This document shows positions 1 through 8,719 of a stretch of 64,000 bases of DNA, piece after piece. The stretch is from an uncultured Aquimarina sp. GTDB taxonomy: Bacteria > Bacteroidota > Bacteroidia > Flavobacteriales > Flavobacteriaceae. A program made the translations under genes and the position numbers. Location: the NCBI GenBank assembly GCA_947501475.1, contig CANMWA010000003.1, forward strand, positions 310,001-374,000, in the 5' to 3' direction. Within the stretch, counting starts at the first letter, position 1. Each line of letters opens with the position of its first letter. The notes under the pieces were generated by a model. That model was not told the DNA's origin and made no database searches. It saw only the letters and a list, made by a program, of their open reading frames with translations.

Positions 1-766
1 TAATAATTCGGGTAGTGGCTACCATTCTAATCATTTCCCAAATTGCTACTGGTTTTTCTTCTTCCATCGGCGTACCTTCAACAGCAACTAGTGCATTGAT
101 TGGCACAGATTCTGGTTGTGGATTAAGTTTTGATAAGGCTACTAACATCCCTGCACGATCTTCAACCTCTTCACCCATACCAATAATACCACCACTACAA
201 ACTGTTACATTGGTTTTACGTACATTATCTATAGTCTGCAAACGATCTTCGTACCCTCGTGTAGAAATAACTTCTTTATAATATTCTTCTGAAGTATCTA
301 GGTTATGGTTATACGCATATAACCCAGCTTCAGCAAGGCGTTTTGCTTGGTTTTCGGTAATCATCCCTAGTGTACAACATACTTCCATATCAAGTTTGTT
401 AATGGTTCTAACCATTTCCAACACATCTTCAAATTCTTGTCCATCTTTTACATTACGCCATGCAGCTCCCATACATACTCTAGAACTACCAGAGGATTTT
501 GCTCTCAATGCTTGCGCTTTAACTTGTTGTACGCTCATTAAATCATTCCCTTCGATATCGGTATGATATCTTGCCGCTTGTGGACAATAACCACAGTCTT
601 CTGGGCATCCACCTGTTTTTATAGATAACAATGTAGATACTTGTACTGTATTTGGATCGTGATACTCACGATGAATCGTTGCCGCCCTATACAGCAAATC
701 CATCATTGGTAAATTATAAATATCCAAAATCTCTTGCTTTGTCCAATCGTGTCTTATATCGCTCAT
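1..766 (-). CDS. bioB: biotin synthase BioB (3' end beyond the window)
   Basis: Radical-SAM enzyme that inserts sulfur into dethiobiotin, the last step of biotin synthesis. The visible 255 codons start with MSDIRHDWTK and carry the [4Fe-4S]-SAM motif CPEDCGYC (C54, C58, C61), followed by the conserved PQAARYHT and the later segments GAAWRN and YNHNLDTS. BioB is usually about 320-370 residues, so roughly the last third lies left of the window. It is the downstream gene after the beta-ketoacyl synthase, 62 bp away on the same strand, and is probably co-transcribed with it. Family assignment is essentially certain. Confidence 0.97.
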   Translation of the reverse strand, partial: MSDIRHDWTKQEILDIYNLPMMDLLYRAATIHREYHDPNTVQVSTLLSIKTGGCPEDCGYCPQAARYHTDIEGNDLMSVQQVKAQALRAKSSGSSRVCMGAAWRNVKDGQEFEDVLEMVRTINKLDMEVCCTLGMITENQAKRLAEAGLYAYNHNLDTSEEYYKEVISTRGYEDRLQTIDNVRKTNVTVCSGGIIGMGEEVEDRAGMLVALSKLNPQPESVPINALVAVEGTPMEEEKPVAIWEMIRMVATTRII

Positions 767-828
767 AAATATGGTGTGTGAGTGTTCAAAAATAATTGTT
801 TAAAATCAAAAAACGCAATTTAGAAACA

Positions 829-1995
829 TCAAATTGATGGTTTTTCTAATAGAATGCTTACCGCATTTCCGCCAAAGCCTACTGCATTGACCATAATTTT
901 GTTTAATTTATTAGGAATAGTAGGGTATTCTATAAAGGGTATAGGTATAAACTCTTGATGTTGTAACATCAGTATTGCTAGCTCTGTACTTAGAATTCCA
1001 CTAGCACCAAAAGTGTGGCCTATTTTCCATTTGTTTGTTGTAAGGATAGGGGAGTGATCACCAAAAATAGCTTGTATGGCATTGTATTCGGCTATATCGC
1101 CTTTTGTTGTACCTGGTGCATGCATAACAATGGCATCAACTTGATTTTTTGGTATATCTCCTAAAGCCATTTTCATAGATTTTTGAAAACAATCCGCTTT
1201 TGTTGATATCGATATATTATGTTTTAAGGGCTCTGTAGCATACCCAATACCGCTTATATATGCTAAAGCATTTTCTTTAATACCTTTTTCTAAACATGCT
1301 ACTGCAGCACCTTCACCAAGAAACATAGAGTTTTTACTCTTATTCAAGTTCATAGCTTGACAAGGGTATTCAGAATCTGTATCAGATACATAAATTTTTA
1401 ATGCTTTCATCTGTGCTATGGTAAATGGTGTTAGCGGGGATTCACTACCTCCAACCAAAAATTTGTCTGCCATACCTGATTGTAACCAAGCCACACCATT
1501 AAGTACTGAGTGTAATGCGGTAGAACACGTAATTGAGTGACTAATTTCTGGACCCTTAGTTTGTAAATCATGAGCAATCCATGATGAGATATTTCCTAAG
1601 GTGGTTGTAGGCGAACTTAGCGTAGATGATTTACCCGTTTCAAGAAATTCTTGGTGGTATTTTTCAAAAAGACGTGTTGCTCCTCTGGATGATCCTATAT
1701 TGACACCAAAATTATCATCGCCTTTCCAACCTGCAGATTGTATCGCATTTCTTGCAACAAAAACGCCAAAAAGAACTGAATCATCCAACGCTTCATAATG
1801 AGAATTTTCTTTACGCAATGTTGCTATTTCCCTCTTGGTTTCTATACAAAGTGTGGCAACTGCAGTTTTTTTATCAGCAAAATCTTCAAAAGAAATACAA
1901 TGCGATGCTTCTTTATATCTTTTCCAAATTTCTTGGGCAGAAATCCCTAATGGAGATATCGATGAAATGCCTGTTATTGATATTACTTGTTGCAA
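829..1995 (-). CDS. beta-ketoacyl synthase (FabF-like), biotin-cluster associated
   Basis: 388-residue condensing enzyme of the KAS I/II fold. The Cys-His-His triad is visible: C157 in SITCSTALHS, H292 in MHAPGTTKGD and H327 in KIGHTFGASG. It is somewhat shorter than FabF (about 410 residues) and divergent. It sits between bioA and bioB on the biotin strand, with a good Bacteroidota promoter just upstream and bioB 62 bp downstream. The context suggests a role in making or elongating the pimeloyl precursor, but that is inference; it could also be a general or secondary-metabolite KAS. No bioC, bioH or bioG is visible in the window. Confidence 0.88.
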   Translation of the reverse strand: MQQVISITGISSISPLGISAQEIWKRYKEASHCISFEDFADKKTAVATLCIETKREIATLRKENSHYEALDDSVLFGVFVARNAIQSAGWKGDDNFGVNIGSSRGATRLFEKYHQEFLETGKSSTLSSPTTTLGNISSWIAHDLQTKGPEISHSITCSTALHSVLNGVAWLQSGMADKFLVGGSESPLTPFTIAQMKALKIYVSDTDSEYPCQAMNLNKSKNSMFLGEGAAVACLEKGIKENALAYISGIGYATEPLKHNISISTKADCFQKSMKMALGDIPKNQVDAIVMHAPGTTKGDIAEYNAIQAIFGDHSPILTTNKWKIGHTFGASGILSTELAILMLQHQEFIPIPFIEYPTIPNKLNKIMVNAVGFGGNAVSILLEKPSI

Positions 1996-2009
1996 TTTTT
2001 AAGTTTTGA

Positions 2010-2040
2010 CAAATGTAGGGGTTTGTTCTATTTTGTTCAA
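2010..2040 (-). promoter_or_regulatory. Bacteroidota-type promoter for the KAS-bioB unit
   Basis: On the minus strand, a -33 TTG (2038-2040) lies 20 nt from a perfect -7 box TACATTTG (2010-2017). Transcription would start only a few bases before the KAS start codon at 1995, giving a very short leader. The match to the TTG-N19/20-TAnnTTTG consensus is direct; activity is inferred. Confidence 0.6.
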
Positions 2041-2134
2041 TAGTTATTGCAGTTTTTATAGTTCTTTAAAACCAAAATTATGTAACAAAAAATGTCTTTA
2101 GGATACTTATCTTTATACAAAATAGTAGTTACCT

Positions 2135-2557
2135 ATGAATGATCTAATTCAAGAAAAAAGTTGGTTTTCCAGAAATTGGGGATGGGCAGTTCCGCTTGGT
2201 GGATGTTTAACCATTATTGTTCTATTTTTTGTCTTTTTGGGATCTGTAATTTTTGGTGTAAGCGAACTTATTACAGAATCTGTTCCTTATAAGGATGCTA
2301 TAACCAAAGTAAATGAAGATGATTATGTTATCGATATTTTAGGAGAACCCATAGAAACCAATGGCATTATGAATGGTAATATTTCTTTTAAAAATAGTGA
2401 AGGCTCTGCCGATATCTCAATACCGATCAAAGGACCAAATGGCGAAGCAGAGCTCTATGTAATTGGCACCAAACAAAATGATCAATGGACCTATTCTGAA
2501 TTATATGTTATAATTTCTGAAACCAATGAACAGATTGATTTATTAGGGTATGAATAG
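2135..2557 (+). CDS. Coa1/Tim21-like membrane protein
   Basis: 140 residues: a cytosolic N-terminus with WFSRNWGWAVP, one strong transmembrane segment (about residues 18-42, starting PLGGCLTIIVLFFVFLGSV), then an extracytoplasmic domain ending in a YELYV-type beta pattern. The layout matches the short proteins annotated as cytochrome c oxidase assembly factor Coa1 family in flavobacteria. A role in oxidase assembly is only a family-level transfer. It lies on the opposite strand between two biotin-gene blocks and is not obviously related to biotin. Confidence 0.7.
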   Translation: MNDLIQEKSWFSRNWGWAVPLGGCLTIIVLFFVFLGSVIFGVSELITESVPYKDAITKVNEDDYVIDILGEPIETNGIMNGNISFKNSEGSADISIPIKGPNGEAELYVIGTKQNDQWTYSELYVIISETNEQIDLLGYE

Positions 2558-2578
2558 TATCTCTAAAGTTAATAAACG

Positions 2579-3844
2579 CTAGAGTGTATCTAGTACATCT
2601 AAGATCACATTATATATTTTTGTTAATTGCTTCTCGGTTATAACATAAGGTGCTTGAATATAAATTGTATTCCCTAATGGTCTTAAAAACACTCCTTCAT
2701 TTATAAAATGGTTAAAGATTTCATATCTTTTTTTCCCATAGCGATCGAGTTCTATATTTAGATCCAAGGCATAAATGATTCCTATTTGCCTAGTCGTTTT
2801 TACTTTTGAATGATTCTTGATCGTATTATTAAAATCCTGGTGGGCGCTTATAATTCTTTGAATACTCTGTTGAGTTTCTTCATTTTGAAGAAGTTCTATG
2901 GCTGCCAAAGCTGCAGAACAAGCAATTGGGTTTGCAGAATACGTGTGGGCATGAAAAAATGCCTTTCCTACAGAATCATCTAAGAATGCTTCATATATCT
3001 TTTGTGTACAACTAGTCACTGCCATAGGCACAAATCCAGCAGTAAGTGCTTTGGACATTGAGATAATATCGGGTTTTGTTTCTACATAATCTGAAGCAAA
3101 GTTTCTTCCGGTTTTACCAAAACCTGTCATTACCTCATCAGCAATGGTTATGATTCCATTTTCTTTGCAAGTCTTAAGAATTTGATCTAGAAATTGTGCT
3201 TCAAACATATGCATTGCATTGGCTCCTTGCACCAATGGTTCATATATAAAAGCAGCTACTTTATTGTTTTCTATGATACTGTATAATTGTTTAAGAACCT
3301 CTTCAATATTTTTTGAATTAGGGGTCGGAATACGCTTTACATCAATAAAAAAATCTTCAAAAGGTCCATTGTATACCGATAATCCCGAAGCAGACATTGC
3401 TCCAAAAGTATCCCCATGAAAACCATCCTCAAAAGCAATGATGGTATTACGCTTCTCTCCGTTATTAAAGTGATATTGCAATGCCATTTTGATACCTACC
3501 TCATTGGCTGTAGAGCCATTATCAGAAAAGAATATTTTTTCCTGATTATCCGGCAAAATCTTGATCAATTCTTCAGATAATTTAATAGCGGGTTCATGCG
3601 TAAATCCTGCAAATACAATTTGATCTAATTGCTGCATTTGCACACGTACTTTACTTATAATATAATCATTACAATGCCCATACATTGCAGTATACCAAGA
3701 TGCAATGCCATCGATATATTCTTTGCCGTCTTCATCATATAATAATGCCCCTTTTGCTTTTACAATTGGTAATGCTTCAGGGTGAACCTTATGCTGGGTT
3801 AACGGGTGCCAAAGGTGTTTTTTATCTCTTTCTTTTAAAGTCAT
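2579..3844 (-). CDS. bioA: adenosylmethionine-8-amino-7-oxononanoate aminotransferase BioA
   Basis: PLP-dependent class III aminotransferase that converts KAPA to DAPA using S-adenosylmethionine as amino donor. The N-terminal LWHPLTQH substrate-binding motif, GSTANEVGIKMA, the ADEVMTGFG segment and the lysine in SMSKALTAG (about K265) are visible. About 421 residues, normal for the family. I chose the ATG at 3844, giving MTLKERDKKHLWHP as in relatives; an upstream in-frame TTG at 3886 would add 14 unlikely residues and abut the bioD stop. It is the last gene of bioF-bioD-bioA. Confidence 0.96.
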   Translation of the reverse strand: MTLKERDKKHLWHPLTQHKVHPEALPIVKAKGALLYDEDGKEYIDGIASWYTAMYGHCNDYIISKVRVQMQQLDQIVFAGFTHEPAIKLSEELIKILPDNQEKIFFSDNGSTANEVGIKMALQYHFNNGEKRNTIIAFEDGFHGDTFGAMSASGLSVYNGPFEDFFIDVKRIPTPNSKNIEEVLKQLYSIIENNKVAAFIYEPLVQGANAMHMFEAQFLDQILKTCKENGIITIADEVMTGFGKTGRNFASDYVETKPDIISMSKALTAGFVPMAVTSCTQKIYEAFLDDSVGKAFFHAHTYSANPIACSAALAAIELLQNEETQQSIQRIISAHQDFNNTIKNHSKVKTTRQIGIIYALDLNIELDRYGKKRYEIFNHFINEGVFLRPLGNTIYIQAPYVITEKQLTKIYNVILDVLDTL

Positions 3845-3887
3845 ATTTGTAGTATTCTGGGATTTCAGTCTAGGCTGAAATAACAAA

Positions 3888-4529
3888 CTATAGATCGTTT
3901 AGTTTTTCTTTAAACAATTCTGCATATTCTTTAATAACCATTGTGTCAAAATAGGGTTCATCATCAATTCTTCCGATCACATTAACATTGGTCATTTTTT
4001 TAATAATATCTTCTGTGGTTCTATGCTCGTCTCCATTAAAAATAAGTGAAACATCTAATCCTTTATTTTTTAAAAGTTGCAATGTCATCAAGGTATGATT
4101 GATACTTCCTAAGTAGTGCCTGGAAACTACGATAACTTTATAATCAGGTGTAATAATATCCAATATCGTTTTGGTATTATTCAAAGGGACTAATAAGCCT
4201 CCTGCACCTTCAACAACTATATGATTGTTGGTTTCAGGAAGTTTAATAGTATCCAATTCAATTGTGATTCCATCAATTTCGGCTGCAGCGTGCGGACTCA
4301 TTGGTGTATGTAACGCATAGCTGTTGGCATGAAACTGAGTCTTAAGATTAGACACCAGTTTTCTCACTTTATGCGTATCTGAATACTCTAAATCTCCTGC
4401 TTGTACTGGCTTAAAATAATCTGCTTCTAGAGCTTCTACTACAATGGCCGAAGTTATCGTTTTTCCAACTTCGGTACCTATCCCAGTAATGAATATTTTT
4501 TTTAAAGACCCCTTAACTTCTTTTGACAT
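3888..4529 (-). CDS. bioD: dethiobiotin synthetase BioD
   Basis: ATP-dependent ligase that closes the ureido ring of dethiobiotin from DAPA and CO2. 213 residues with the P-loop GIGTEVGKT at about residues 16-24, the second-lysine motif KPVQAG and the VEGAGGLLVPL segment that binds Mg-ATP/substrate. It starts 11 bp after bioF stops and ends 43 bp before the bioA start, so it sits in the middle of a compact operon. Length and motifs are ordinary for BioD. Confidence 0.96.
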   Translation of the reverse strand: MSKEVKGSLKKIFITGIGTEVGKTITSAIVVEALEADYFKPVQAGDLEYSDTHKVRKLVSNLKTQFHANSYALHTPMSPHAAAEIDGITIELDTIKLPETNNHIVVEGAGGLLVPLNNTKTILDIITPDYKVIVVSRHYLGSINHTLMTLQLLKNKGLDVSLIFNGDEHRTTEDIIKKMTNVNVIGRIDDEPYFDTMVIKEYAELFKEKLNDL

Positions 4530-4540
4530 GATTGTCCTTT

Positions 4541-5692
4541 TTATTTTGAAACAAAGGTAGCTAACAAGTCCAAAACTTCACTTATTTCTTTTTCAGAATT
4601 GAAGCTATGTAAACAAAATCGCAATCGTTCTTCTCCTTTTGCTACTGTAGGTGATAAAATTGGTTTTACATCAAAACCCTTCTCTTGGATTTGAGCAGCA
4701 ATATTTTTCACATGTACGTTACCCGAAATAATACAACAATGTATTGCAGAATTACTTTCTATAAACCGTGATTTTAGATGTGTTGTTTCAAGTTTATGAT
4801 TGAAGAAATTAATGTTCTTACAAAGTTTTTCTATTGCCAAAGTACTGGTTAATTCTGTATATGCAGATTGAATCGTTACCAGAGAATGTGGTGGTAATCC
4901 TGTTGTATAAATAAAACTTCTTGCAAAGTTAACCAGGTAGTTTTTCAACTCATCAGAACCTAAAATAACTGCCCCATGACACCCTAAAGCTTTTCCGAAA
5001 GTATGTATTCTTGCAAAGACTTGACGTTCTAGTCCTAATTCTTGAAGAAGTCCAACACCTTTTTCTCCAAACACTCCTGATGCATGAGCTTCGTCTACTA
5101 TCAAATGGTAATTATTCACTTCACAAAAGTCAATCAGCTTTTTTAACCCCGGAGTATCCCCATCCATAGAAAACACAGATTCTGTCACGATATACACCTC
5201 TTGTTCGTCGATCGTATTTCGACTTCGTTCAATACAATGACGCAAGTCTTCTAAATCATTATGCGTAAACTTATACGATTTGGCATGGCTCATCTGGATT
5301 CCGTCCCGAATCGAGGCATGGATTAATTCATCATAAAAAATAAGATCTCCTCGTTGCGGAATTGATGAAAAGAAACCAATATTTGCATCATATCCAGAAT
5401 TAAAAATCAAAGCAGATTCTGCATGGTGAACATCAGCAAGCATTTTTTCGGTTTCAGTATATAATCTGTGATTTCCTGAAAGCAGTCGAGAGCCTGTCGC
5501 TCCATTTTGATATATTCCTTTTACAGCTAATAATTGATGTGCTTGATCAAAAATCTTCTTTGAATGTCCAAAACCCAAATAATCGTTGGAAGAGAAATCA
5601 ATTAAATTTCTTTGTCCAGAGAGTTGCCGCAGAGCACCATCTTGAATCCTGTTCTGCAATTTTTTTTGAAGTTTTTTTGGTAAGCTAGTCAT
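4541..5692 (-). CDS. bioF: 8-amino-7-oxononanoate synthase BioF
   Basis: PLP-dependent alpha-oxoamine synthase that condenses pimeloyl-ACP/CoA with alanine. About 383 residues; visible motifs are FSSNDYLG, the glycine-rich GATGSRLLSGNH, DEAHASGVFG and the PLP lysine in HTFGKALGCHG. I prefer the ATG at 5692 (MTSLPKKLQKKL); an in-frame ATG at 5716 would add only eight hydrophobic residues. It is the first gene of bioF-bioD-bioA. I saw no BirA-type operator upstream. Confidence 0.95.
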   Translation of the reverse strand: MTSLPKKLQKKLQNRIQDGALRQLSGQRNLIDFSSNDYLGFGHSKKIFDQAHQLLAVKGIYQNGATGSRLLSGNHRLYTETEKMLADVHHAESALIFNSGYDANIGFFSSIPQRGDLIFYDELIHASIRDGIQMSHAKSYKFTHNDLEDLRHCIERSRNTIDEQEVYIVTESVFSMDGDTPGLKKLIDFCEVNNYHLIVDEAHASGVFGEKGVGLLQELGLERQVFARIHTFGKALGCHGAVILGSDELKNYLVNFARSFIYTTGLPPHSLVTIQSAYTELTSTLAIEKLCKNINFFNHKLETTHLKSRFIESNSAIHCCIISGNVHVKNIAAQIQEKGFDVKPILSPTVAKGEERLRFCLHSFNSEKEISEVLDLLATFVSK

Positions 5693-5784
5693 AGGGCTAA
5701 AATACAATAAAATCACATTTTAAGTTTGCTTTTTACTCTCTTACCGAAAACGAAAAACAACAATTAAATATCATTTTGAAGTAA

Positions 5785-6054
5785 ATTATAATTTTTACAA
5801 AGATTGATTTTAACAAGCCATTTACTTTAGTCATAGCTAACCTAATTTCCAATATTAGTTACGTTTCATTATGGACAGGTTTATTAGCTTATTTTGCAAA
5901 TAGATATAGTAAGTGGTTATTAAAAAAAGGAGTTGCCTTTGAATTAGATTGGGGAAGCTCAGAATTCCTTTTTATGGCCGGGATTATCTTTGTCATAGCA
6001 TTTATCTTCAAACGAGGTGTTGAAATTCAATCTGAAAACGAATTAACTATATAA
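5785..6054 (+). pseudogene. DUF2975 membrane protein, N-terminally truncated remnant
   Basis: An open frame of 89 codons with no ATG/GTG/TTG at its beginning (an in-frame TAA stop sits at 5782-5784). It encodes the C-terminal half of a DUF2975 protein: two hydrophobic segments (TLVIANLISNISYVSLWTG and SEFLFMAGIIFVIAFIF) and the characteristic ending FKRGVEIQSENELTI. Intact DUF2975 proteins have about 150-170 residues and four membrane spans. The XRE gene begins two bases after the stop, the usual partner arrangement. The reading frame after the truncation is clean, so the loss may be recent, or an unusual start codon is used. Confidence 0.7.
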
Positions 6055-6056
6055 CT

Positions 6057-6260
6057 ATGCCCATAATTGTAAATCTTGATGTAATGCTTGCCAAACGAAA
6101 AATGAAGAGTAAAGAATTGGCAGAAAAAATAGGAATCACAACTGCAAATCTTTCTATTCTTAAATCTGGAAAAGCAAAAGCAATACGCTTTTCTACATTA
6201 GAAGCTATCTGTAAAATTCTAGAGTGCCAACCTTCAGATATTTTAGAATATAGACCTTAA
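6057..6260 (+). CDS. small XRE-family (YozG-like) transcriptional regulator
   Basis: 67 residues, entirely one helix-turn-helix Cro/C1 domain: AKRKMKSKELAEKIGI, then TTANLSILKSGKAKAIRFSTL and ICKILECQPSDILEYRP. This is the compact type paired with DUF2975 membrane proteins. The start ATG is two bases after the truncated DUF2975 frame, so translation may have been coupled. Its target is unknown; the imperfect palindrome immediately downstream could be an autoregulatory or downstream operator. Confidence 0.88.
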   Translation: MPIIVNLDVMLAKRKMKSKELAEKIGITTANLSILKSGKAKAIRFSTLEAICKILECQPSDILEYRP

Positions 6261-6262
6261 CC

Positions 6263-6292
6263 AACATAAGTTTCTTAAGAAAATCTTATGTT
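6263..6292. promoter_or_regulatory. imperfect palindrome between XRE gene and M61 peptidase promoter
   Basis: AACATAAG (6263-6270) and CTTATGTT (6285-6292) are exact inverted repeats around the palindromic centre TTTCTTAAGAAA. There is no T-run, so it is a poor intrinsic terminator. It ends 20 bp before the -7 box of the M61 gene, a plausible operator position. Could also end the XRE transcript. Confidence 0.4.
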
Positions 6293-6312
6293 CAAGTAGT
6301 ATCTATAATACT

Positions 6313-6320
6313 TATATTTG
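6313..6320 (+). promoter_or_regulatory. -7 box upstream of the M61 peptidase
   Basis: TATATTTG is a perfect TAnnTTTG box, with TTC (one mismatch to TTG) about 19 nt upstream. It overlaps an in-frame ATG at 6318, which therefore would lie before the transcription start; this supports the ATG at 6351 as the true start. Confidence 0.5.
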
Positions 6321-6350
6321 ATGCTACATTCTTATCGTAAAAACATTATA

Positions 6351-8150
6351 ATGAAACCAGTACTGTTCTTAATTTTCTTACTATTCATTAAGTTGAGCTT
6401 TGCACAATCAAAAAATCAATACACCGCATCTTTTGAGAATGCTGTTCATCATGAAGCCAACATAAAAGCAATATTTCCTGATTTAAAAACAGATACTATT
6501 TCTTTACGAATGAGTAGAACATCGCCAGGTAGGTATGCTTTGCATGAATTTGCAAAGAATGTCTATGATTTGAAAATAACCGATGGAAAAGGAAAAGAAC
6601 TTAACATTATTAGGCCTAATCCACATCAATGGGATGTTTGGGGACATGATGGTACTATCAAAGTTTCTTATATCCTATTTGGGGATCGGGGAGATGGTAC
6701 TTATTCTCAAATCGATGAAACTCATGCTCACCTTAATATTCCTGCCACTTTTATCTATGTTCCTTCATTAAAAGATCGACCTATAGAAGTAACCTTTGAT
6801 ACTAGAAAAGATCTCAATTGGAAAGTAGCTACACAACTTAATGCCATAGATGACAACAAATTTACAGCTCCTGATCTACAATATTTTATGGATAGTCCTG
6901 TAGAAATAAGTAATCATGCTATCCGAGAATTTAAAGTGACATCAAACGGATTAGAGTACACTATAAAGTTTGCCTTACATCATCTAGGAACTGAAAAAGA
7001 AGTAGATACTTACTTTGAAAAAATTAAAAAAATTGTCCTTCAACAAAAAGCTGTATTTGGTGAATATCCAAAATTTGACAATGGAACCTATACTTTTTTG
7101 ACTTGCTATATGCCCAATGTCTCAGGTGATGGTATGGAGCATAGAAATTCTACCATACTTACCAATACCCGAAGTCTTGCTGAAGAAGGAATGGAAAAGA
7201 ATATAGGCACAGTTTCTCATGAGTTTTTTCATGCATGGAACGCAGAACGTATACGCCCAAAAACATTAGAGCCTTTTGATTTTGAAAAAGCCAATATGTC
7301 TGGAGAATTATGGTTTGCAGAAGGATTTACCAGTTACTATACTGGCCTAATTTTATGTAGAGCTGGTATCAAAAGCCAAGAGGAATATATAAAAGGTTTG
7401 GCAGGAGCAATTAATTATGTACAGACATCGCCAGCAAGAGCTTATTTTAACCCTACAGAAATGAGTTATCAGGCTCCTTTTGTAGATGCAGCAAAATCTA
7501 TGGATCCTGTAAATACGGCAAATACTTTTATCTCCTATTATTCTTATGGTAGTGTATTGGGATTAGCTCTTGATTTATCGTTAAGAATTCACAAAAACGG
7601 CCTTAATCTTGATGATTACATGAAACTTGTTTGGAAAAAATATGGGGTAACCGAAATCCCATATACAGAAGAAAACTTACGTACCTCCCTTGAAGAATAT
7701 GCAGGAGATACTTTTGCGAATGATTTCTTCAACAATTATATTAATGATAGTAAAATCCCTAATTATAAAACCTTATTTACTGATTTTGGAATTTCATTGA
7801 TCAATAATCCAAAAAAAGCATATCATGGGATTCCTATTGAATTTGATAATAATAATGCAATAGTTTCTTATTATCCCAAAAAAGGAACTCCAGCCTACAC
7901 AATAGGCTTAAGTAAAGGTGATATTATTTTAGCCATAAACAGTGATTCTTTTACAAATAAGGATGAATTAGCCGAATTGTTAAAAAAATATAACCCTGGT
8001 GATAAAGTAACTATTTCTTATAAAAGGTTTGGAAAAGAAATAAAAGCTGAAATGATACTTACGGTCGATCCAAAAATTGAGACGAGATTACATCAAAAAG
8101 CTAGTAAACAAGCTATAGACAAACGCGAAAATTGGTTAAAAGCTAAATAG
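6351..8150 (+). CDS. secreted M61-family metallopeptidase with PDZ domain
   Basis: Glycyl-aminopeptidase-like enzyme. From the chosen ATG it has a signal peptide (MKPVLFLIFLLFIKLSFAQ), an N-terminal beta domain, a gluzincin catalytic core with HEFFH (about residues 290-294) followed by AWNAERIRP and the third ligand in LWFAEGFTSYY, and a C-terminal PDZ domain (about 505-575) with SKGDIILAINSDSF. About 599 residues, typical for M61. It probably acts in the periplasm or at the cell surface on small peptides. The GNAT gene follows after 8 bp, so the two are likely co-transcribed. Confidence 0.93.
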   Translation: MKPVLFLIFLLFIKLSFAQSKNQYTASFENAVHHEANIKAIFPDLKTDTISLRMSRTSPGRYALHEFAKNVYDLKITDGKGKELNIIRPNPHQWDVWGHDGTIKVSYILFGDRGDGTYSQIDETHAHLNIPATFIYVPSLKDRPIEVTFDTRKDLNWKVATQLNAIDDNKFTAPDLQYFMDSPVEISNHAIREFKVTSNGLEYTIKFALHHLGTEKEVDTYFEKIKKIVLQQKAVFGEYPKFDNGTYTFLTCYMPNVSGDGMEHRNSTILTNTRSLAEEGMEKNIGTVSHEFFHAWNAERIRPKTLEPFDFEKANMSGELWFAEGFTSYYTGLILCRAGIKSQEEYIKGLAGAINYVQTSPARAYFNPTEMSYQAPFVDAAKSMDPVNTANTFISYYSYGSVLGLALDLSLRIHKNGLNLDDYMKLVWKKYGVTEIPYTEENLRTSLEEYAGDTFANDFFNNYINDSKIPNYKTLFTDFGISLINNPKKAYHGIPIEFDNNNAIVSYYPKKGTPAYTIGLSKGDIILAINSDSFTNKDELAELLKKYNPGDKVTISYKRFGKEIKAEMILTVDPKIETRLHQKASKQAIDKRENWLKAK

Positions 8151-8158
8151 TATTTCAT

Positions 8159-8698
8159 ATGGGTTTACTATATACTGTGGTTACTTCTGAAACAGAATTA
8201 CATCAAATTATAGCACTTCAACAAAAAAACCTACCTATTTCGGTTTCACAAGAAGAAAAAGAAAAAGAAGGTTTTGTAACTGTACAACATACTATTGAAA
8301 TTCTTAGAAAGATGAATGAGAAACAACCTCATATCATCGCTAAGGATGAAAATAATGTTGTAGGATATGCACTTTCTATGAGTAAAGAATTTAAAGATGA
8401 AATCGAAATTCTAAAACCAATGTTTTCAAAAATTGATAAGAATTTAGACAGTACTACTTCATATATTACTATGGGACAAATATGTATCGACAAATCTTAT
8501 CGAAAACAAGGAATGTTTAGAGGGCTATATTACAAGATGAGAGATGAATTAAAGGATACATATGATATACTTATTACCGAAGTAGCTGCAAATAATACCA
8601 GGTCACTTAATGCTCATTATGCTGTTGGATTCACCGACTTACTTGTTTATGAAGCCAATGGTGTAACATGGCATTTGGTAGAATGGAACTGGAAATAA
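8159..8698 (+). CDS. GNAT-family N-acetyltransferase
   Basis: 179 residues. The GNAT core is visible: beta4 with TMGQICIDKSYRKQGMFRGLYYKM holding the acetyl-CoA-binding R-x-x-G-x-x-R/G-like loop, then TEVAANNTRSLNAHYAVGFTDL as the helix preceding the last strands. It is cytosolic, with no signal peptide. It lies 8 bp after the M61 peptidase stop, in an apparent two-gene operon. Substrate unknown. Confidence 0.9.
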   Translation: MGLLYTVVTSETELHQIIALQQKNLPISVSQEEKEKEGFVTVQHTIEILRKMNEKQPHIIAKDENNVVGYALSMSKEFKDEIEILKPMFSKIDKNLDSTTSYITMGQICIDKSYRKQGMFRGLYYKMRDELKDTYDILITEVAANNTRSLNAHYAVGFTDLLVYEANGVTWHLVEWNWK

Positions 8699-8719
8699 GG
8701 ATAAAAATGTTTTCTGCTC

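Noticed and set aside
3844..3886. 14-residue N-terminal extension of BioA starting from TTG
   Set aside because: BioA relatives begin near LWHPLTQ; the extension is not conserved in type and abuts the bioD stop.
6318..6350. Earlier ATG for the M61 peptidase
   Set aside because: It overlaps a perfect -7 box and would place charged residues before the signal peptide.
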